Source: an uncultured Mollicutes bacterium
Lineage (GTDB): Bacteria > Bacillota_I > Bacilli_A > Acholeplasmatales > JAEDCM01
Reading direction: 5' to 3'
DNA: 64,000 nucleotides
NCBI GenBank assembly: GCA_947166335.1
Contig: CAMVDS010000002.1
Span: 36,779-100,778, forward strand
Below the pieces are notes generated by a model. It was not told the DNA's origin. It saw only the letters and a list, made by a program, of their open reading frames with translations, and made no database searches. Made by a program: the position numbers and the translations under genes. Shown here piece after piece: positions 1-8,488 of this stretch. Each line of letters begins with the position of its first letter. Position 1 is the stretch's first letter.

Positions 1-2246
1 GTTTTATAAGTAGTATCACTTGAGAATGCTAATGTAAGATTTAATACTTCACCATTAATAATTTCTAACTTATGATCTTTAGTTGTACTATAATTACCTT
101 TTATTTCAAAGTTCTTATTTTCAACTTTGATTAAGTTTTTAACAGTGAAAGTGAATTCTTTTTCTAAGCCGCTATATTCTTCAATGAACTTCATTGTAAC
201 TGTACCTTGTTCTTTAGGTGTGAAAGTGTTGTATTTTCTATCTATAGCGCCATTATCGATAATATTTACTTTGTATCTAGATGTATTAGAATCTACTAAA
301 GATTCAGATAAATATGTTTTACCTACATATAATATATTATCATTGTTATAATCTTTATTAAGTCCTTTAATCTTTACATCAAAGTTAGTAGTTAAGATGT
401 CTTTAACATTAAATGTTATTTCATATTTTGCCATATCTATTAATTCATCAAGATATATTGGTGTAATAGTTAAAGTTGATATTCCATTATCTACACCTGT
501 TACCTTAAAGTTCTTATTATTTGATCTATACTTAATGCTATAACCATCAACACTAATAGCATATTGTTGAGATTCATAATCATCATTGATTATAAAATCT
601 TTCGAACTACCAACACTTAGATTATATGATGATGATTTAGCATCAACTGTTACACTAAATTTAAATAATGCATAAACACTTATTGGTTTATATACTACTG
701 AACCATCTGTATTTTCATAATACATATAACCATGAATAAATCCATAACCATCTTCATTAATTGTTATATTACTTCCATCCATTTTAGCTATTTCTTCATC
801 AAAGCTGAAATAATAATTAGTGCTTTCTGGAGTTATTTGATTTTCGTTATTTAAGAATTTAGAAATCTTAAAGTAATCTTTTAGATTAGTTTTATTATTA
901 ATATAAATAACTGGATTTTCACCCTTAACATAATTAATAACAAAATCATCTACCGAATAATCTGGTTTTGCATTTACATTTATTGTAATATCTTTAGATA
1001 GTGTATTATTATTTGAATCTTTTACTGTAACTGTAATAGTTGCGCTACCTAAAGATTTTGCCTTTATTTGGCCATTACTTAGTATTTCAATAATATTACT
1101 ATCACTTGATGTATAAGTTGTACTCTCAATTGATACATCATATGGTCTAACATTTTTAACAGATATTTTTTGAGTATTATTTATATACATTTTTCCTGAA
1201 TAGTTAATATCAAAACTACTAACATTACTTCTATTTTTTACTGTTAAAGTAATATCTTTATATATTGAACTATCATAAGATGAAGTTATTCTAATAGTAC
1301 AACTTCCAGCAACACCTTTAACATATAACTTATTATTACTTACAGTACAAATATCTGTATCTAGTGATTGTAAAGTATATCCTTTAAATTCATTTGACGT
1401 ATCTTTAGGGCTATAACTAACACTAGGACTAAAGGCAGATGTTTGATCTACGTATTTACTTATATTTGAAGAATTGATAGATACTAGATGTACTTTTTCT
1501 TCTATTACTTCTTTAGCTATTACTTTTACATAAATAACTGATTCTAAATCATTTGAAGTTTTACAAGTAATAGTAACTATTTCATCTGTAATGTCTTTAG
1601 CATAAATTGTATCGTTACTTATGCTTATGCATGATGTATTACTAATTGTATAAGTAATCTTTTTATCAGTTACATTATCAGGGGCTAATAAATTATCAAT
1701 TCTATAACTTCTACTTTTTTCAAGTATGTAATAATTATCAGTCATATCAACATTTAGAATACTTGATGTAATAGAGTTAGGCAAAATATCTTCTATTGTG
1801 ATAACTATTTCATCAAAGATATCTTGTTGACTAGCATTTGTGGCACGTATTACAACTTCTCCACTTTCTTTGAATACAACAGTACCATTCTTACTAACTG
1901 TTGCAATGTTACTATCAGATGTTGTATATGTATAAGATTTATGTGTTGAATATGCTGGTAGTGTTTCAACATTTAAATTGATAATTTTACCAACAGAAAA
2001 AACACGTTTATTATCAACGGTTTTAATAGAACAAGATGTAGCATCTATTTCTTTAGCTTGATCTCCTCCTAAGTCATTAATAAATCCACCTATTACATTA
2101 CCAACAGCATTAGATTTTTTAGCTGACTGTTTACCTGGAGTTAGAGATTCAACTATAAGAACAATCATACATCCGATATATGCAATTAAAAATAAAATAC
2201 GCATAATATGGTATTTCTTACTAAAAGTCATTTTCTCTAATTTCAT
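1..2246 (-). CDS. Large membrane-anchored Ig-like (Big_2) repeat protein, C-terminus outside window
   Basis: The frame is open from 2246 to the left edge, giving at least 748 residues. One hydrophobic segment lies at about residues 15-32 (RILFLIAYIGCMIVLIV), followed by a Lys/Ser/Asn-rich linker. Then come repeated beta-rich units whose signatures are typical of bacterial Ig-like Big_2 domains, such as SDSNIATVSKNG (near residue 110) and SDSNIIEILSNGQIKAKS (near 385), each followed by an alternating hydrophobic strand. The start at 2246 is chosen because AGAGGA sits 6 nt upstream; an in-frame ATG at 2273 overlaps the -10 box TATAAT (2272-2277). The N-terminal anchor with an exposed repeat stalk implies a cell-surface role such as adhesion or wall association (inference). 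Some proteins with this N-terminal layout end in a VanZ-like membrane domain, but that part is not in the window. Confidence 0.75.
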   Translation of the reverse strand, partial: MKLEKMTFSKKYHIMRILFLIAYIGCMIVLIVESLTPGKQSAKKSNAVGNVIGGFINDLGGDQAKEIDATSCSIKTVDNKRVFSVGKIINLNVETLPAYSTHKSYTYTTSDSNIATVSKNGTVVFKESGEVVIRATNASQQDIFDEIVITIEDILPNSITSSILNVDMTDNYYILEKSRSYRIDNLLAPDNVTDKKITYTISNTSCISISNDTIYAKDITDEIVTITCKTSNDLESVIYVKVIAKEVIEEKVHLVSINSSNISKYVDQTSAFSPSVSYSPKDTSNEFKGYTLQSLDTDICTVSNNKLYVKGVAGSCTIRITSSYDSSIYKDITLTVKNRSNVSSFDINYSGKMYINNTQKISVKNVRPYDVSIESTTYTSSDSNIIEILSNGQIKAKSLGSATITVTVKDSNNNTLSKDITINVNAKPDYSVDDFVINYVKGENPVIYINNKTNLKDYFKISKFLNNENQITPESTNYYFSFDEEIAKMDGSNITINEDGYGFIHGYMYYENTDGSVVYKPISVYALFKFSVTVDAKSSSYNLSVGSSKDFIINDDYESQQYAISVDGYSIKYRSNNKNFKVTGVDNGISTLTITPIYLDELIDMAKYEITFNVKDILTTNFDVKIKGLNKDYNNDNILYVGKTYLSESLVDSNTSRYKVNIIDNGAIDRKYNTFTPKEQGTVTMKFIEEYSGLEKEFTFTVKNLIKVENKNFEIKGNYSTTKDHKLEIINGEVLNLTLAFSSDTTYK

Positions 2247-2331
2247 ATAACGTCCTCTTCCATCAACTTCCATTATACAAAAAAAATATTAAATTATAAA
2301 TAATTTTTAGGTATAATTTAATATTAAAAAA

Positions 2332-2937
2332 CTACCAGCTAGTGTTAGTCTTTATTTTTTTTACTATTTTTTTAATGAATTTTGCTGGATTACCATAATA
2401 TAATGAATCAGCTTCTACATCATGTGTTACAAGTGAATTAGCCCCTATAACTGCATTATCTCCTATTGTTACTCCAGGCATTATTGTGACGTTTGCTGCT
2501 ATCCATACATTGTTACCAATTGCTACAGGTAAGTTCTTTTGATTCTTGTCTAAAAATCTCTCTATTGGATCTAATGGATGAACCGGGGTAATAATTGTGC
2601 AATTTGGCCCTATTAGGACATTATCTCCTATTGTGATTTTTCCATCATCTACTAAAGTTAGTTTAAAATTCGCATAGAAATTTTTGCCTACAAAACAATT
2701 CTTACAGCCAAAATTTGAATGAATTGGAGATTCTACATATGAGTTTTCTCAAATAGCTCCAAACATTTCTTTTAGCATTTCTCCTCGTAATTTTAAATTC
2801 TCTAAGCTTGATACTGTATTATTAAATTTATTCACTTCTTCAATACAATCTAATTGGTATTTAAGTATCTCTTTATTATTACAATCATAATATTCTTCAC
2901 TGAATAGAATCTTATCAAACTTATCATTTCTTTTCAT
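2332..2937 (-). pseudogene. Maltose/galactoside O-acetyltransferase-like gene interrupted by in-frame TGA
   Basis: Reading one frame from 2937 to the TAG at 2332 gives a 201-codon left-handed beta-helix acetyltransferase of the Maa/LacA/NodL type, with a TGA at 2749-2751 as codon 63. The N-terminal 62 residues match the Maa N-terminal helical domain. The downstream part carries hexapeptide repeats (IGDNVLIGPNC, IGNNVWIAANVTIMPGVTIG), the catalytic-region TPVHPLDP and the C-terminal GNPAKFI. Family members usually have Gly where the stop lies (GSIGEN), so a GGA to TGA change is the simplest explanation. There is no frameshift and the rest is well conserved. Either a recent nonsense mutation or a sequencing error would fit; TGA is a normal stop in neighbouring genes. 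An SD AAAGGA precedes 2937. The CoA-dependent acetylation of sugars is family knowledge. Confidence 0.8.
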
Positions 2938-2957
2938 ATCGTCACATCCTTTATTTC

Positions 2958-2963
2958 ATTATA
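2958..2963 (-). promoter_or_regulatory. Extended -10 of the acetyltransferase gene
   Basis: TGCTATAATG reads on the minus strand about 20 nt upstream of the ATG at 2937. No convincing -35 is visible, so the TGn extension probably compensates. Confidence 0.5.
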
Positions 2964-2985
2964 GCATTTTTATTTCCTTAAAAAT

Positions 2986-3012
2986 AAAAAAAGACTGATA
3001 AAATATCAATCT
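2986..3012 (-). terminator. Rho-independent terminator after tRNA-Asp
   Basis: On the minus strand a 9-bp stem (AGATTGATA / TATCAGTCT, one G-U pair) with a 3-nt loop is followed by seven T. It lies 12 nt after the tRNA CCA end. Confidence 0.75.
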
Positions 3013-3024
3013 AATAATACTAAT

Positions 3025-3099
3025 TGGCGGTCCCAAGGGGAATTGAACCCCTCTCTAAAGAGTGACAATCTTTTATACTAACCAATATACTATGGGACC
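3025..3099 (-). tRNA. tRNA-Asp (anticodon GTC)
   Basis: The minus strand folds as a 75-nt tRNA with encoded CCA. The acceptor stem GGTCCCA pairs with TGGGACC, the discriminator is G, the anticodon loop is TTGTCAC with a 5-bp stem AAAGA/TCTTT, and the T arm is GGGGT-TCAATTC-CCCTT. The sequence matches bacterial tRNA-Asp in its acceptor stem and GUC anticodon. It is a single-gene transcript: an extended -10 (TGTTATAAT, 3108-3113) lies so close that the 5' leader should be only a few bases, and a terminator follows directly. Confidence 0.95.
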
Positions 3100-3107
3100 A
3101 CAATTAG

Positions 3108-3113
3108 ATTATA
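3108..3113 (-). promoter_or_regulatory. Extended -10 of tRNA-Asp
   Basis: TGTTATAAT on the minus strand ends 8 nt before the mature tRNA 5' end, implying a nearly leaderless precursor. Confidence 0.55.
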
Positions 3114-3145
3114 ACATAAATTTTTGAAATTAATAGTATAAATTA

Positions 3146-3592
3146 TTATAATTTATATTCCATGAAATTATTCTTTTTTATAAAGCCATACTTAGAATAT
3201 AATAATTCACCCATTTTTGAAGCAGTAATATGAATCAAACTAAATTCATTATCTCTAGCATAAGATGTAATTAAATCAAGCATTTTTGTTGCGATACCAC
3301 ATCTTCTGTAATCTGGATTTACATACATGCTAGATAGTAAGCCAATTTTACCATTTGGGCAATTATAATAAGGTGGCTTATAACAAGTAGATAAAGAGCC
3401 AGTAGCTATTATTTTATTATTATCTATACAACCAAATATAACAAAACTATTTGATTTCATTTGTTCATTATAAAAATTATACAAGCTTGGTTTTAAATCA
3501 AATGATTCAATTGCGCCCTCATCTTTTAATTGTTTAAGTCTCAAATCTATTATTTCATCAATGTATTCTATTGTTAATTTTTTAAATTCCAC
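3146..3592 (-). CDS. GNAT family N-acetyltransferase
   Basis: A 148-residue single-domain protein with the GNAT fold. It shows the central beta strand GLLSSMYVNPDYRRCGIA, where R-R-C-G-I-A is the acetyl-CoA pyrophosphate-binding motif A (usually Q/R-x-x-G-x-G/A), and a C-terminal LLYSKYGFIKKNNFMEY that matches the usual Y..GF end of the fold. The substrate cannot be told from sequence. The start is GTG at 3592 with AGG 7 nt upstream; no in-frame ATG fits better. It begins 8 nt after the stop of the 3601-3969 gene, so the two are probably cotranscribed on the minus strand. Confidence 0.8.
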   Translation of the reverse strand: MEFKKLTIEYIDEIIDLRLKQLKDEGAIESFDLKPSLYNFYNEQMKSNSFVIFGCIDNNKIIATGSLSTCYKPPYYNCPNGKIGLLSSMYVNPDYRRCGIATKMLDLITSYARDNEFSLIHITASKMGELLYSKYGFIKKNNFMEYKL

Positions 3593-3600
3593 ATTATCAC

Positions 3601-3969
3601 CTAGATTTCATCTATACTATAAATATATTTGAATTCTAATAAGCTATTAGAATCATTTTCTTGTCCTTCTAATTCTTCTTTTAAAGAATTATCTTTATCG
3701 ATAATAAAATAAATTACCTTACATCCATATTCTTTTGCTTTTACCATGAAATAATCTTTAACCCATATAGTATCTAGAGGATTATCAACAAAACCATTTC
3801 TTGTATCAGCAACATAATTACATTTATGCTCTTTAATAACATTTAAGGCATTGTTTAATATATCTCTATATGTATCAAGTTCACAGTAATTCATCCATTT
3901 AACTAATACTAAATTTTTATCATCTAAATAATATACATTAGCATATTTTGATTCTTTTATTACTATCAT
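3601..3969 (-). CDS. Conserved small protein of unknown function (SpoIIAA/STAS-like appearance)
   Basis: 122 residues, not recognised with certainty. The alternating strand-helix pattern (YANVYYLDDKNLVLVKWM, then a long helix YRDILNNALNVIKEHK, then NYVADTRNG) resembles the STAS/SpoIIAA-like fold often found next to signalling genes, but no catalytic motif is visible. The ATG at 3969 is preferred over an upstream in-frame start at 3981 because GGAGG lies 6 nt before 3969. No membrane segment or signal peptide is present. It is followed by the GNAT gene with an 8-nt gap and is separated from nfnB by a terminator. Confidence 0.55.
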   Translation of the reverse strand: MIVIKESKYANVYYLDDKNLVLVKWMNYCELDTYRDILNNALNVIKEHKCNYVADTRNGFVDNPLDTIWVKDYFMVKAKEYGCKVIYFIIDKDNSLKEELEGQENDSNSLLEFKYIYSIDEI

Positions 3970-3993
3970 ATGTACCTCCATTAAATGGCTTGT

Positions 3994-4025
3994 TTAAAAG
4001 AAAAGATAGATGTTACTCTATCTTA
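3994..4025 (-). terminator. Terminator of nfnAB
   Basis: Minus-strand stem AGATAGA / TCTATCT with a 6-nt loop, followed by a T-rich tract (TTTCTTTT). It overlaps the nfnB stop codon. Confidence 0.6.
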
Positions 4026-5402
4026 CTTTAATAATTTTTCTTTAATTGATTTTGCAGCGTGTCTACCTGCACCCATTGCAAGAATTACTGTTGCAGCACC
4101 TGTTACAGCATCTCCACCTGCATATACATTTTCTTTAGTTGTTTCAAGTGTTTCTTCGTTAACAACTAAACATCTCTTTTTATTAATTTCTAAGCCTTTT
4201 GTAGTCTTACTAATTAGTGGGTTAGGTGATGTACCTAAAGCCATAATTACCATATCTACATCCATAATAAATTCAGAGTTTGGAATTTCTACTGGCGAGC
4301 GTCTTCCTGATGCATCTGGTTCACCTAATTCCATTTTTACACACTTCATACCACAAACACAACCCTTTTCATCCATTAGGATTTCTGTTGGGTTAGTTAG
4401 CATATGGAAGTTAACTCCTTCTTCCTTAGCATGATGAACTTCTTCAACTCTTGCAGGAAGTTCTGATTCGCTTCTTCTATAAACTATATTTGCTTCTGCA
4501 CCAAGTCTTAAAGCTGTTCTAACTGCATCCATAGCAACGTTACCACCACCGACTACGGCAACTTTCTTACCAACTACTACTGGTGTATCATAACATTCAT
4601 CAAATGCTCTCATTAAGTTAACTCTTGTTAAGAATTCATTTGCTGATAAAACGCCATTAGCATTTTCTCCTGGAATACCCATAAACTTAGGTAGACCGGC
4701 ACCTGAACCTATAAACATAGCATCAAAGCCTTCGTTAAATAATTCATCAATTGTTATAGTTTTACCTACGATAACATCTGTTTCAATCTTAACACCAAGC
4801 TTTTTGATGTTTTCTACTTCATGAGCAACTACTTCATCTTTTGGTAGACGGAATTCAGGAATACCATAAACTAATACTCCACCAGCTTTATGAAGTGCTT
4901 CAAAAATAGTTACATCAAATCCTGCTTTAGCTAAATCTCCAGCACAAGTTAAACCTGCTGGACCAGCACCTATAATAGCAACCTTCTTACCATTTTTAGG
5001 TTCTGTCTTTGTTAAATCATAATTATTCTTTCTAGAAGTATCAGCTACATATCTTTCAAGTTTACCGATACTTACAGGTTCACCTTTAACTCCTAAAACG
5101 CATTTACCTTCACATTGTTTTTCTTGTGGGCATACTCTACCACAAACAGCTGGAAGTGAGCTATATTTAGCGATTTCTTCAGCAGCAGCTAAATCATTAC
5201 CTTCTTTAACTTGTTTGATAAATGCAGGAATATTAATGCCTACAGGACAACCTGTAACGCATTGTGGATTCTTACAAGATAAGCATCTAGAAGCTTCTAA
5301 TCTTGCTTCTTCTTCGTTATATCCTAAACAAACTTCTTTAAAGTTTTTAGCTCTTTCTTTTGGATCTTGTTCTCTAACAGGAACTTTCTTCATTCTATCC
5401 AT
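4023..5402 (-). CDS. nfnB: NfnB, NADPH-binding subunit of NADH-dependent ferredoxin:NADP+ oxidoreductase
   Basis: 459 residues, similar in layout to the glutamate synthase small subunit. Two [4Fe-4S] cysteine sets lie at Cys40/43/48/52 and Cys87/91/97/101. A FAD Rossmann motif GAGPAG (145-150) and an NADPH Rossmann motif GGGNVAMD (285-292) follow. In the Nfn family this subunit carries the bifurcating FAD and exchanges electrons with NADPH. The start codon overlaps the stop of the upstream gene by one base (TAATG), so the two are translationally coupled. A lone glutamate synthase small subunit is less likely: the partner encoded here is the NfnA-type flavoprotein and no gltB large subunit is nearby. 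The complex would be cytosolic. Confidence 0.88.
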   Translation of the reverse strand: MDRMKKVPVREQDPKERAKNFKEVCLGYNEEEARLEASRCLSCKNPQCVTGCPVGINIPAFIKQVKEGNDLAAAEEIAKYSSLPAVCGRVCPQEKQCEGKCVLGVKGEPVSIGKLERYVADTSRKNNYDLTKTEPKNGKKVAIIGAGPAGLTCAGDLAKAGFDVTIFEALHKAGGVLVYGIPEFRLPKDEVVAHEVENIKKLGVKIETDVIVGKTITIDELFNEGFDAMFIGSGAGLPKFMGIPGENANGVLSANEFLTRVNLMRAFDECYDTPVVVGKKVAVVGGGNVAMDAVRTALRLGAEANIVYRRSESELPARVEEVHHAKEEGVNFHMLTNPTEILMDEKGCVCGMKCVKMELGEPDASGRRSPVEIPNSEFIMDVDMVIMALGTSPNPLISKTTKGLEINKKRCLVVNEETLETTKENVYAGGDAVTGAATVILAMGAGRHAAKSIKEKLLK

Positions 5403-6292
5403 TATGCCTCACCTCCACAATGACCGCATCCACCATGATGAGTGTCTCCTTCTTCAAAGGCTAATTTTGCTCTACCTTCTTCAGTCTTATAGATTTGTTG
5501 TCTACGCATTGCTTCATCATAGTTAACTAGATGTCCATCAAATTCAGGACCATCTACGCATGCAAATTTAACTTCATTACCTACAGTTACACGACATGCT
5601 CCACACATACCTGTACCATCAACCATAATAGGGTTAAGTGATACAACTGTTGGAATGTTTAATTTTTTTGTAGTCATTGATGTAAACTTCATCATAATCA
5701 TTGGTCCAATGATTACTGCATGATTATATTCTTTACCTTTATTATTTACTAAGTCTTCTAGACATTGACTACCATTACCATGGAATCCAAATGATCCATC
5801 ATCTGTAGCTAAATAAAGGTTAGTAGCAACTTTCTTCATCATATCAACCATTATATATAAATCTTTATTTCTAGCACCAATTATTACATCTGAATCTATT
5901 CCGTTTTCTCTTAGCCATTTAACTTGTGGATAAACTGGAGCTGTACCTACACCACCAGCAATAAAGATAATCTTCTTATTCTTTAATTCTTCTTTTGGCA
6001 TAGTACATAAATCACTTGGATTTCCAAGTGGTCCAACAAAGTCAGCAATAGAATCACCTACATTAAATTTAGATAATTCCATAGTTGATTTACCAACAGT
6101 TTGGAAAACAATAGTTACAGTTCCTTTTTCTCTATCATAATCAGCGATAGTTAGAGGAATTCTTTCACCAAATTCTGTATTTCTTGTAATAATGAATTGT
6201 CCAGGCATTGCACTCTTAGCAACTCTTGGAGCTAAAATATCCATTAAATAAATATTGTTTGCTAGATATTCTTTTCTTACAATCTTAAACAT
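5402..6292 (-). CDS. nfnA: NfnA, NADH-binding FAD/[2Fe-2S] subunit of the Nfn transhydrogenase
   Basis: 296 residues of the ferredoxin-NADP reductase / dihydroorotate dehydrogenase electron-transfer type. The nucleotide-binding motif GGVGTAP is at 113-119. A C-terminal cluster motif provides Asp225, Cys230, Cys233 and Cys245, the three-Cys-one-Asp ligand set known for the NfnA [2Fe-2S] centre. The tail (HHGGCGHCGG) is rich in His, Cys and Gly and is not part of the core fold. With NfnB it should couple NADH and reduced ferredoxin oxidation to NADP+ reduction, a way for an anaerobe to make NADPH. An extended -10 lies about 65 nt upstream. Confidence 0.88.
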   Translation of the reverse strand: MFKIVRKEYLANNIYLMDILAPRVAKSAMPGQFIITRNTEFGERIPLTIADYDREKGTVTIVFQTVGKSTMELSKFNVGDSIADFVGPLGNPSDLCTMPKEELKNKKIIFIAGGVGTAPVYPQVKWLRENGIDSDVIIGARNKDLYIMVDMMKKVATNLYLATDDGSFGFHGNGSQCLEDLVNNKGKEYNHAVIIGPMIMMKFTSMTTKKLNIPTVVSLNPIMVDGTGMCGACRVTVGNEVKFACVDGPEFDGHLVNYDEAMRRQQIYKTEEGRAKLAFEEGDTHHGGCGHCGGEA

Positions 6293-6358
6293 AAATAAAT
6301 CACCCTTTACTATTAAAATTATTTTTCTTTAAAAAGAAAAAACACTTTCAACTATTAC

Positions 6359-6364
6359 ATTATA
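6359..6364 (-). promoter_or_regulatory. Extended -10 of nfnAB
   Basis: Minus-strand TGCTATAAT. The roughly 60-nt leader contains a weak AT hairpin; no clear -35 is seen. Confidence 0.5.
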
Positions 6365-6457
6365 GCAATTATTACGCAATATTTCTACACAATTTTTTAA
6401 ATAATTATAAGAAATTAATAATATGTATACAATTAAAAGACATTTTGTGCATAAAAT

Positions 6458-6483
6458 GAAAAAGTACTAGTTAACTAGTACTT
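6458..6483 (-). terminator. Terminator overlapping the stop of the 6482-6985 gene
   Basis: A perfect palindrome with arms AAGTACTAG and CTAGTACTT and loop TTAA (6462-6483), followed by T on the minus strand. The stop codon lies in the stem. Confidence 0.75.
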
Positions 6484-6985
6484 AAATGTTAGCTTTTACT
6501 TTAATAAATATCTCTTCAGCACTAAGCTTATTAATAAATAATGTGATTCCTTTTTTATCCTTCATTAAATTTAAGAATCCTTCCTTTTTTAAAGAATCAT
6601 CTTCTAATGATTCTAAACACCTTAATTTTTTAGATTCTTCTTTAGAAAAAACGTCTAAATAAGCGTGTTTCCTAAATATTGATACAAATATTAACGAATC
6701 GCTATTTGCCATCTCTATGTAACAATTATTATGCTTTATATCATAAGTTATAACATTTAATTCAGGATGGTTTTTTATATAGTTTTCTAATTCAATCTTT
6801 CTATATTTTGTAATACTATCATTTCTAATAAATAATGATAATAATACAGATGTAGGTAATAAGCATATTGCAAATATTGTATAGCCAATTACTGATGTTC
6901 TATCTTTAACTAAAGTAATTACTAAAATAGTAATTGTGATTATTAAAGATAATAGAAAGAATAAGAATATATTTCTTCTATTCAT
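6482..6985 (-). CDS. Small membrane protein of unknown function
   Basis: 167 residues, not recognised. Two hydrophobic helices lie close to the N-terminus (about residues 6-25 and 31-51), separated by VKDRTSV, so the rest (charged, about 110 residues) is probably a single cytosolic domain with mixed strands and helices. The start at 6985 is preferred to 7027 because AAGGTGAT lies 5 nt upstream, while the longer start falls upstream of the promoter -10 (TATAAT, 7002-7007). The gene is monocistronic, bounded by terminators on both sides. No catalytic motif is visible. Confidence 0.55.
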   Translation of the reverse strand: MNRRNIFLFFLLSLIITITILVITLVKDRTSVIGYTIFAICLLPTSVLLSLFIRNDSITKYRKIELENYIKNHPELNVITYDIKHNNCYIEMANSDSLIFVSIFRKHAYLDVFSKEESKKLRCLESLEDDSLKKEGFLNLMKDKKGITLFINKLSAEEIFIKVKANI

Positions 6986-7025
6986 ATAATCACCTTTTTT
7001 TATTATATCATATTTTCTTATAAAC

Positions 7026-7056
7026 AAAAATGGAATTGATGATCAATTCCATTTTT
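7026..7056 (-). terminator. Strong terminator after trpB2
   Basis: Near-perfect palindrome with arms AAAAATGGAATTGAT and ATCAATTCCATTTTT. It is symmetrical, but on the minus strand it directly follows the trpB2 stop and ends in five T. Confidence 0.8.
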
Positions 7057-7088
7057 CATATATTTAATAGAGATTGAAATATTAATTA

Positions 7089-8462
7089 TTACTTGTTAAT
7101 CTTTGGTAGTTTTTCAATTGATTTAGCTAATTCTTCATCTGTTGGAATGTAATCAGACATTTCACCATCATGGAATTTTTGATAAGCTACTAAATCAAAG
7201 TAACCTGTACCAGTTAAGCCAAATAAAATGTTTTTAGCTTCACCAGTTTCTTTACATTTTAAAGCTTCATCAATTGCTACCCTAATAGCATGACTTGATT
7301 CTGGAGCTGGAAGAATTCCTTCAGTTCTAGCAAACATTTCTGCTGCTTCAAATACTTTAGTTTGTTCAACGCTTCTAGCTTCAATTAACCCTTCATCATA
7401 TAATTCTGATATGATTGGACTCATACCATGATATCTTAATCCTCCAGCATGGTTAGCTGATGGAATGAAATCAGAACCTAGTGTATACATTTTAGCTAGT
7501 GGACAAATTCTACCTGTATCTGCAAAGTCATATGCATATACACCACGAGTTAAACTAGGGCAACTAGCTGGTTCAACAGCAATGAACTTATAATCAGCTT
7601 CTCCTCTTAATTTTTGACCCATGAACGGAGACATTAATCCACCAAGGTTAGATCCACCACCTGCACAACCAATGATGATATCAGGTTTAACACCAATCTT
7701 TTCGAATGCTTTTTGAGCTTCAAGACCAATGATTGATTGATGTAATAATACTTGGTTTAATACTGAACCTAGGATATATCTATATCCTGGTGTTTTTACT
7801 GCTACTTCTACAGCTTCACTAATTGCGCATCCAAGTGAACCTGTTGTTCCTGGATGCTCAGCTAAAATAGCTTTACCGATTTCTGTAGTCATTGATGGAG
7901 ATGGTGTTACTGTTGCACCATAAGTTCTCATAACTTCTCTTCTAAATGGTTTTTGTTCATAACTTACTTTAACCATGTAAACTTTAGCATCCATATGGAA
8001 GAATGCACTAGCCATTGATACTGCTGTACCCCATTGACCTGCTCCTGTTTCTGTAGTTACACCCTTTAAACCTTGTTTTTTAGCGTAGTATACTTGAGCT
8101 ACTGCACTATTTAACTTATGAGATCCTGAAGTGTTATTTCCTTCAAATTTATAATAGATATGTGCTGGTGTACCTAGAGCTTCTTCTAAGAAATAAGCTC
8201 TTACTAGTGGTGATGGTCTATACATTTTATAGAACTTTTGAATTTCTTCTGGAATATCAAAGTATCTTGTATCATTGTCTAATTCTTGTTTTGCTAATTC
8301 TTCACAGAATACTGGAGTTAAATCTTCTAATGTTGCTGGTTTACCAGTAGCTGGATTTAGTAGGGGAGCTGGTTTAATTTTCATATCAGCTCTAACATTA
8401 TACCATTGTGTAGGAATCTCGTTTTCCTCTAAATATACTTTATACTTTTCGTTATCTTTCAT
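7089..8462 (-). CDS. trpB: Tryptophan synthase beta chain, TrpB2 type
   Basis: 457 residues, the length of the TrpB2 subfamily (canonical TrpB is about 400). It has the PLP lysine in SGSHKLNSA (Lys116), the catalytic glutamate region TETGAGQWG and the phosphate-binding loop GGGSNLGG (268-275). TrpB2 makes tryptophan from serine and indole and does not depend on a classic TrpA partner. No other trp gene is nearby, so salvage of free indole is the likely role (inference). Transcription should be controlled by the upstream T-box, whose specifier is the Trp codon TGG. The ATG at 8462 has AGGAGG about 8 nt upstream. Confidence 0.93.
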   Translation of the reverse strand: MKDNEKYKVYLEENEIPTQWYNVRADMKIKPAPLLNPATGKPATLEDLTPVFCEELAKQELDNDTRYFDIPEEIQKFYKMYRPSPLVRAYFLEEALGTPAHIYYKFEGNNTSGSHKLNSAVAQVYYAKKQGLKGVTTETGAGQWGTAVSMASAFFHMDAKVYMVKVSYEQKPFRREVMRTYGATVTPSPSMTTEIGKAILAEHPGTTGSLGCAISEAVEVAVKTPGYRYILGSVLNQVLLHQSIIGLEAQKAFEKIGVKPDIIIGCAGGGSNLGGLMSPFMGQKLRGEADYKFIAVEPASCPSLTRGVYAYDFADTGRICPLAKMYTLGSDFIPSANHAGGLRYHGMSPIISELYDEGLIEARSVEQTKVFEAAEMFARTEGILPAPESSHAIRVAIDEALKCKETGEAKNILFGLTGTGYFDLVAYQKFHDGEMSDYIPTDEELAKSIEKLPKINK

Positions 8463-8488
8463 TTTTATATCCTCCTAAATTTTAAAAA

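Noticed and set aside
2749..2751. UGA recoding to Gly or Trp
   Set aside because: TGA ends atpF and atpI in normal overlapping arrangements, and Trp is TGG throughout, so one in-frame TGA is better explained by mutation or error.
3025..3099. tRNA-Asp as an integration site
   Set aside because: No integrase, no direct repeat of the tRNA 3' end and no phage genes are seen on either side.
3985..4434. 149-codon plus-strand frame opposite nfnB
   Set aside because: It lies entirely antisense to the well-supported nfnB, has no recognisable domain and low-complexity Ser/Pro/Thr composition.
4023..5402. Glutamate synthase small subunit
   Set aside because: No gltB large subunit is nearby, and the gene is translationally coupled to an NfnA-type flavoprotein.
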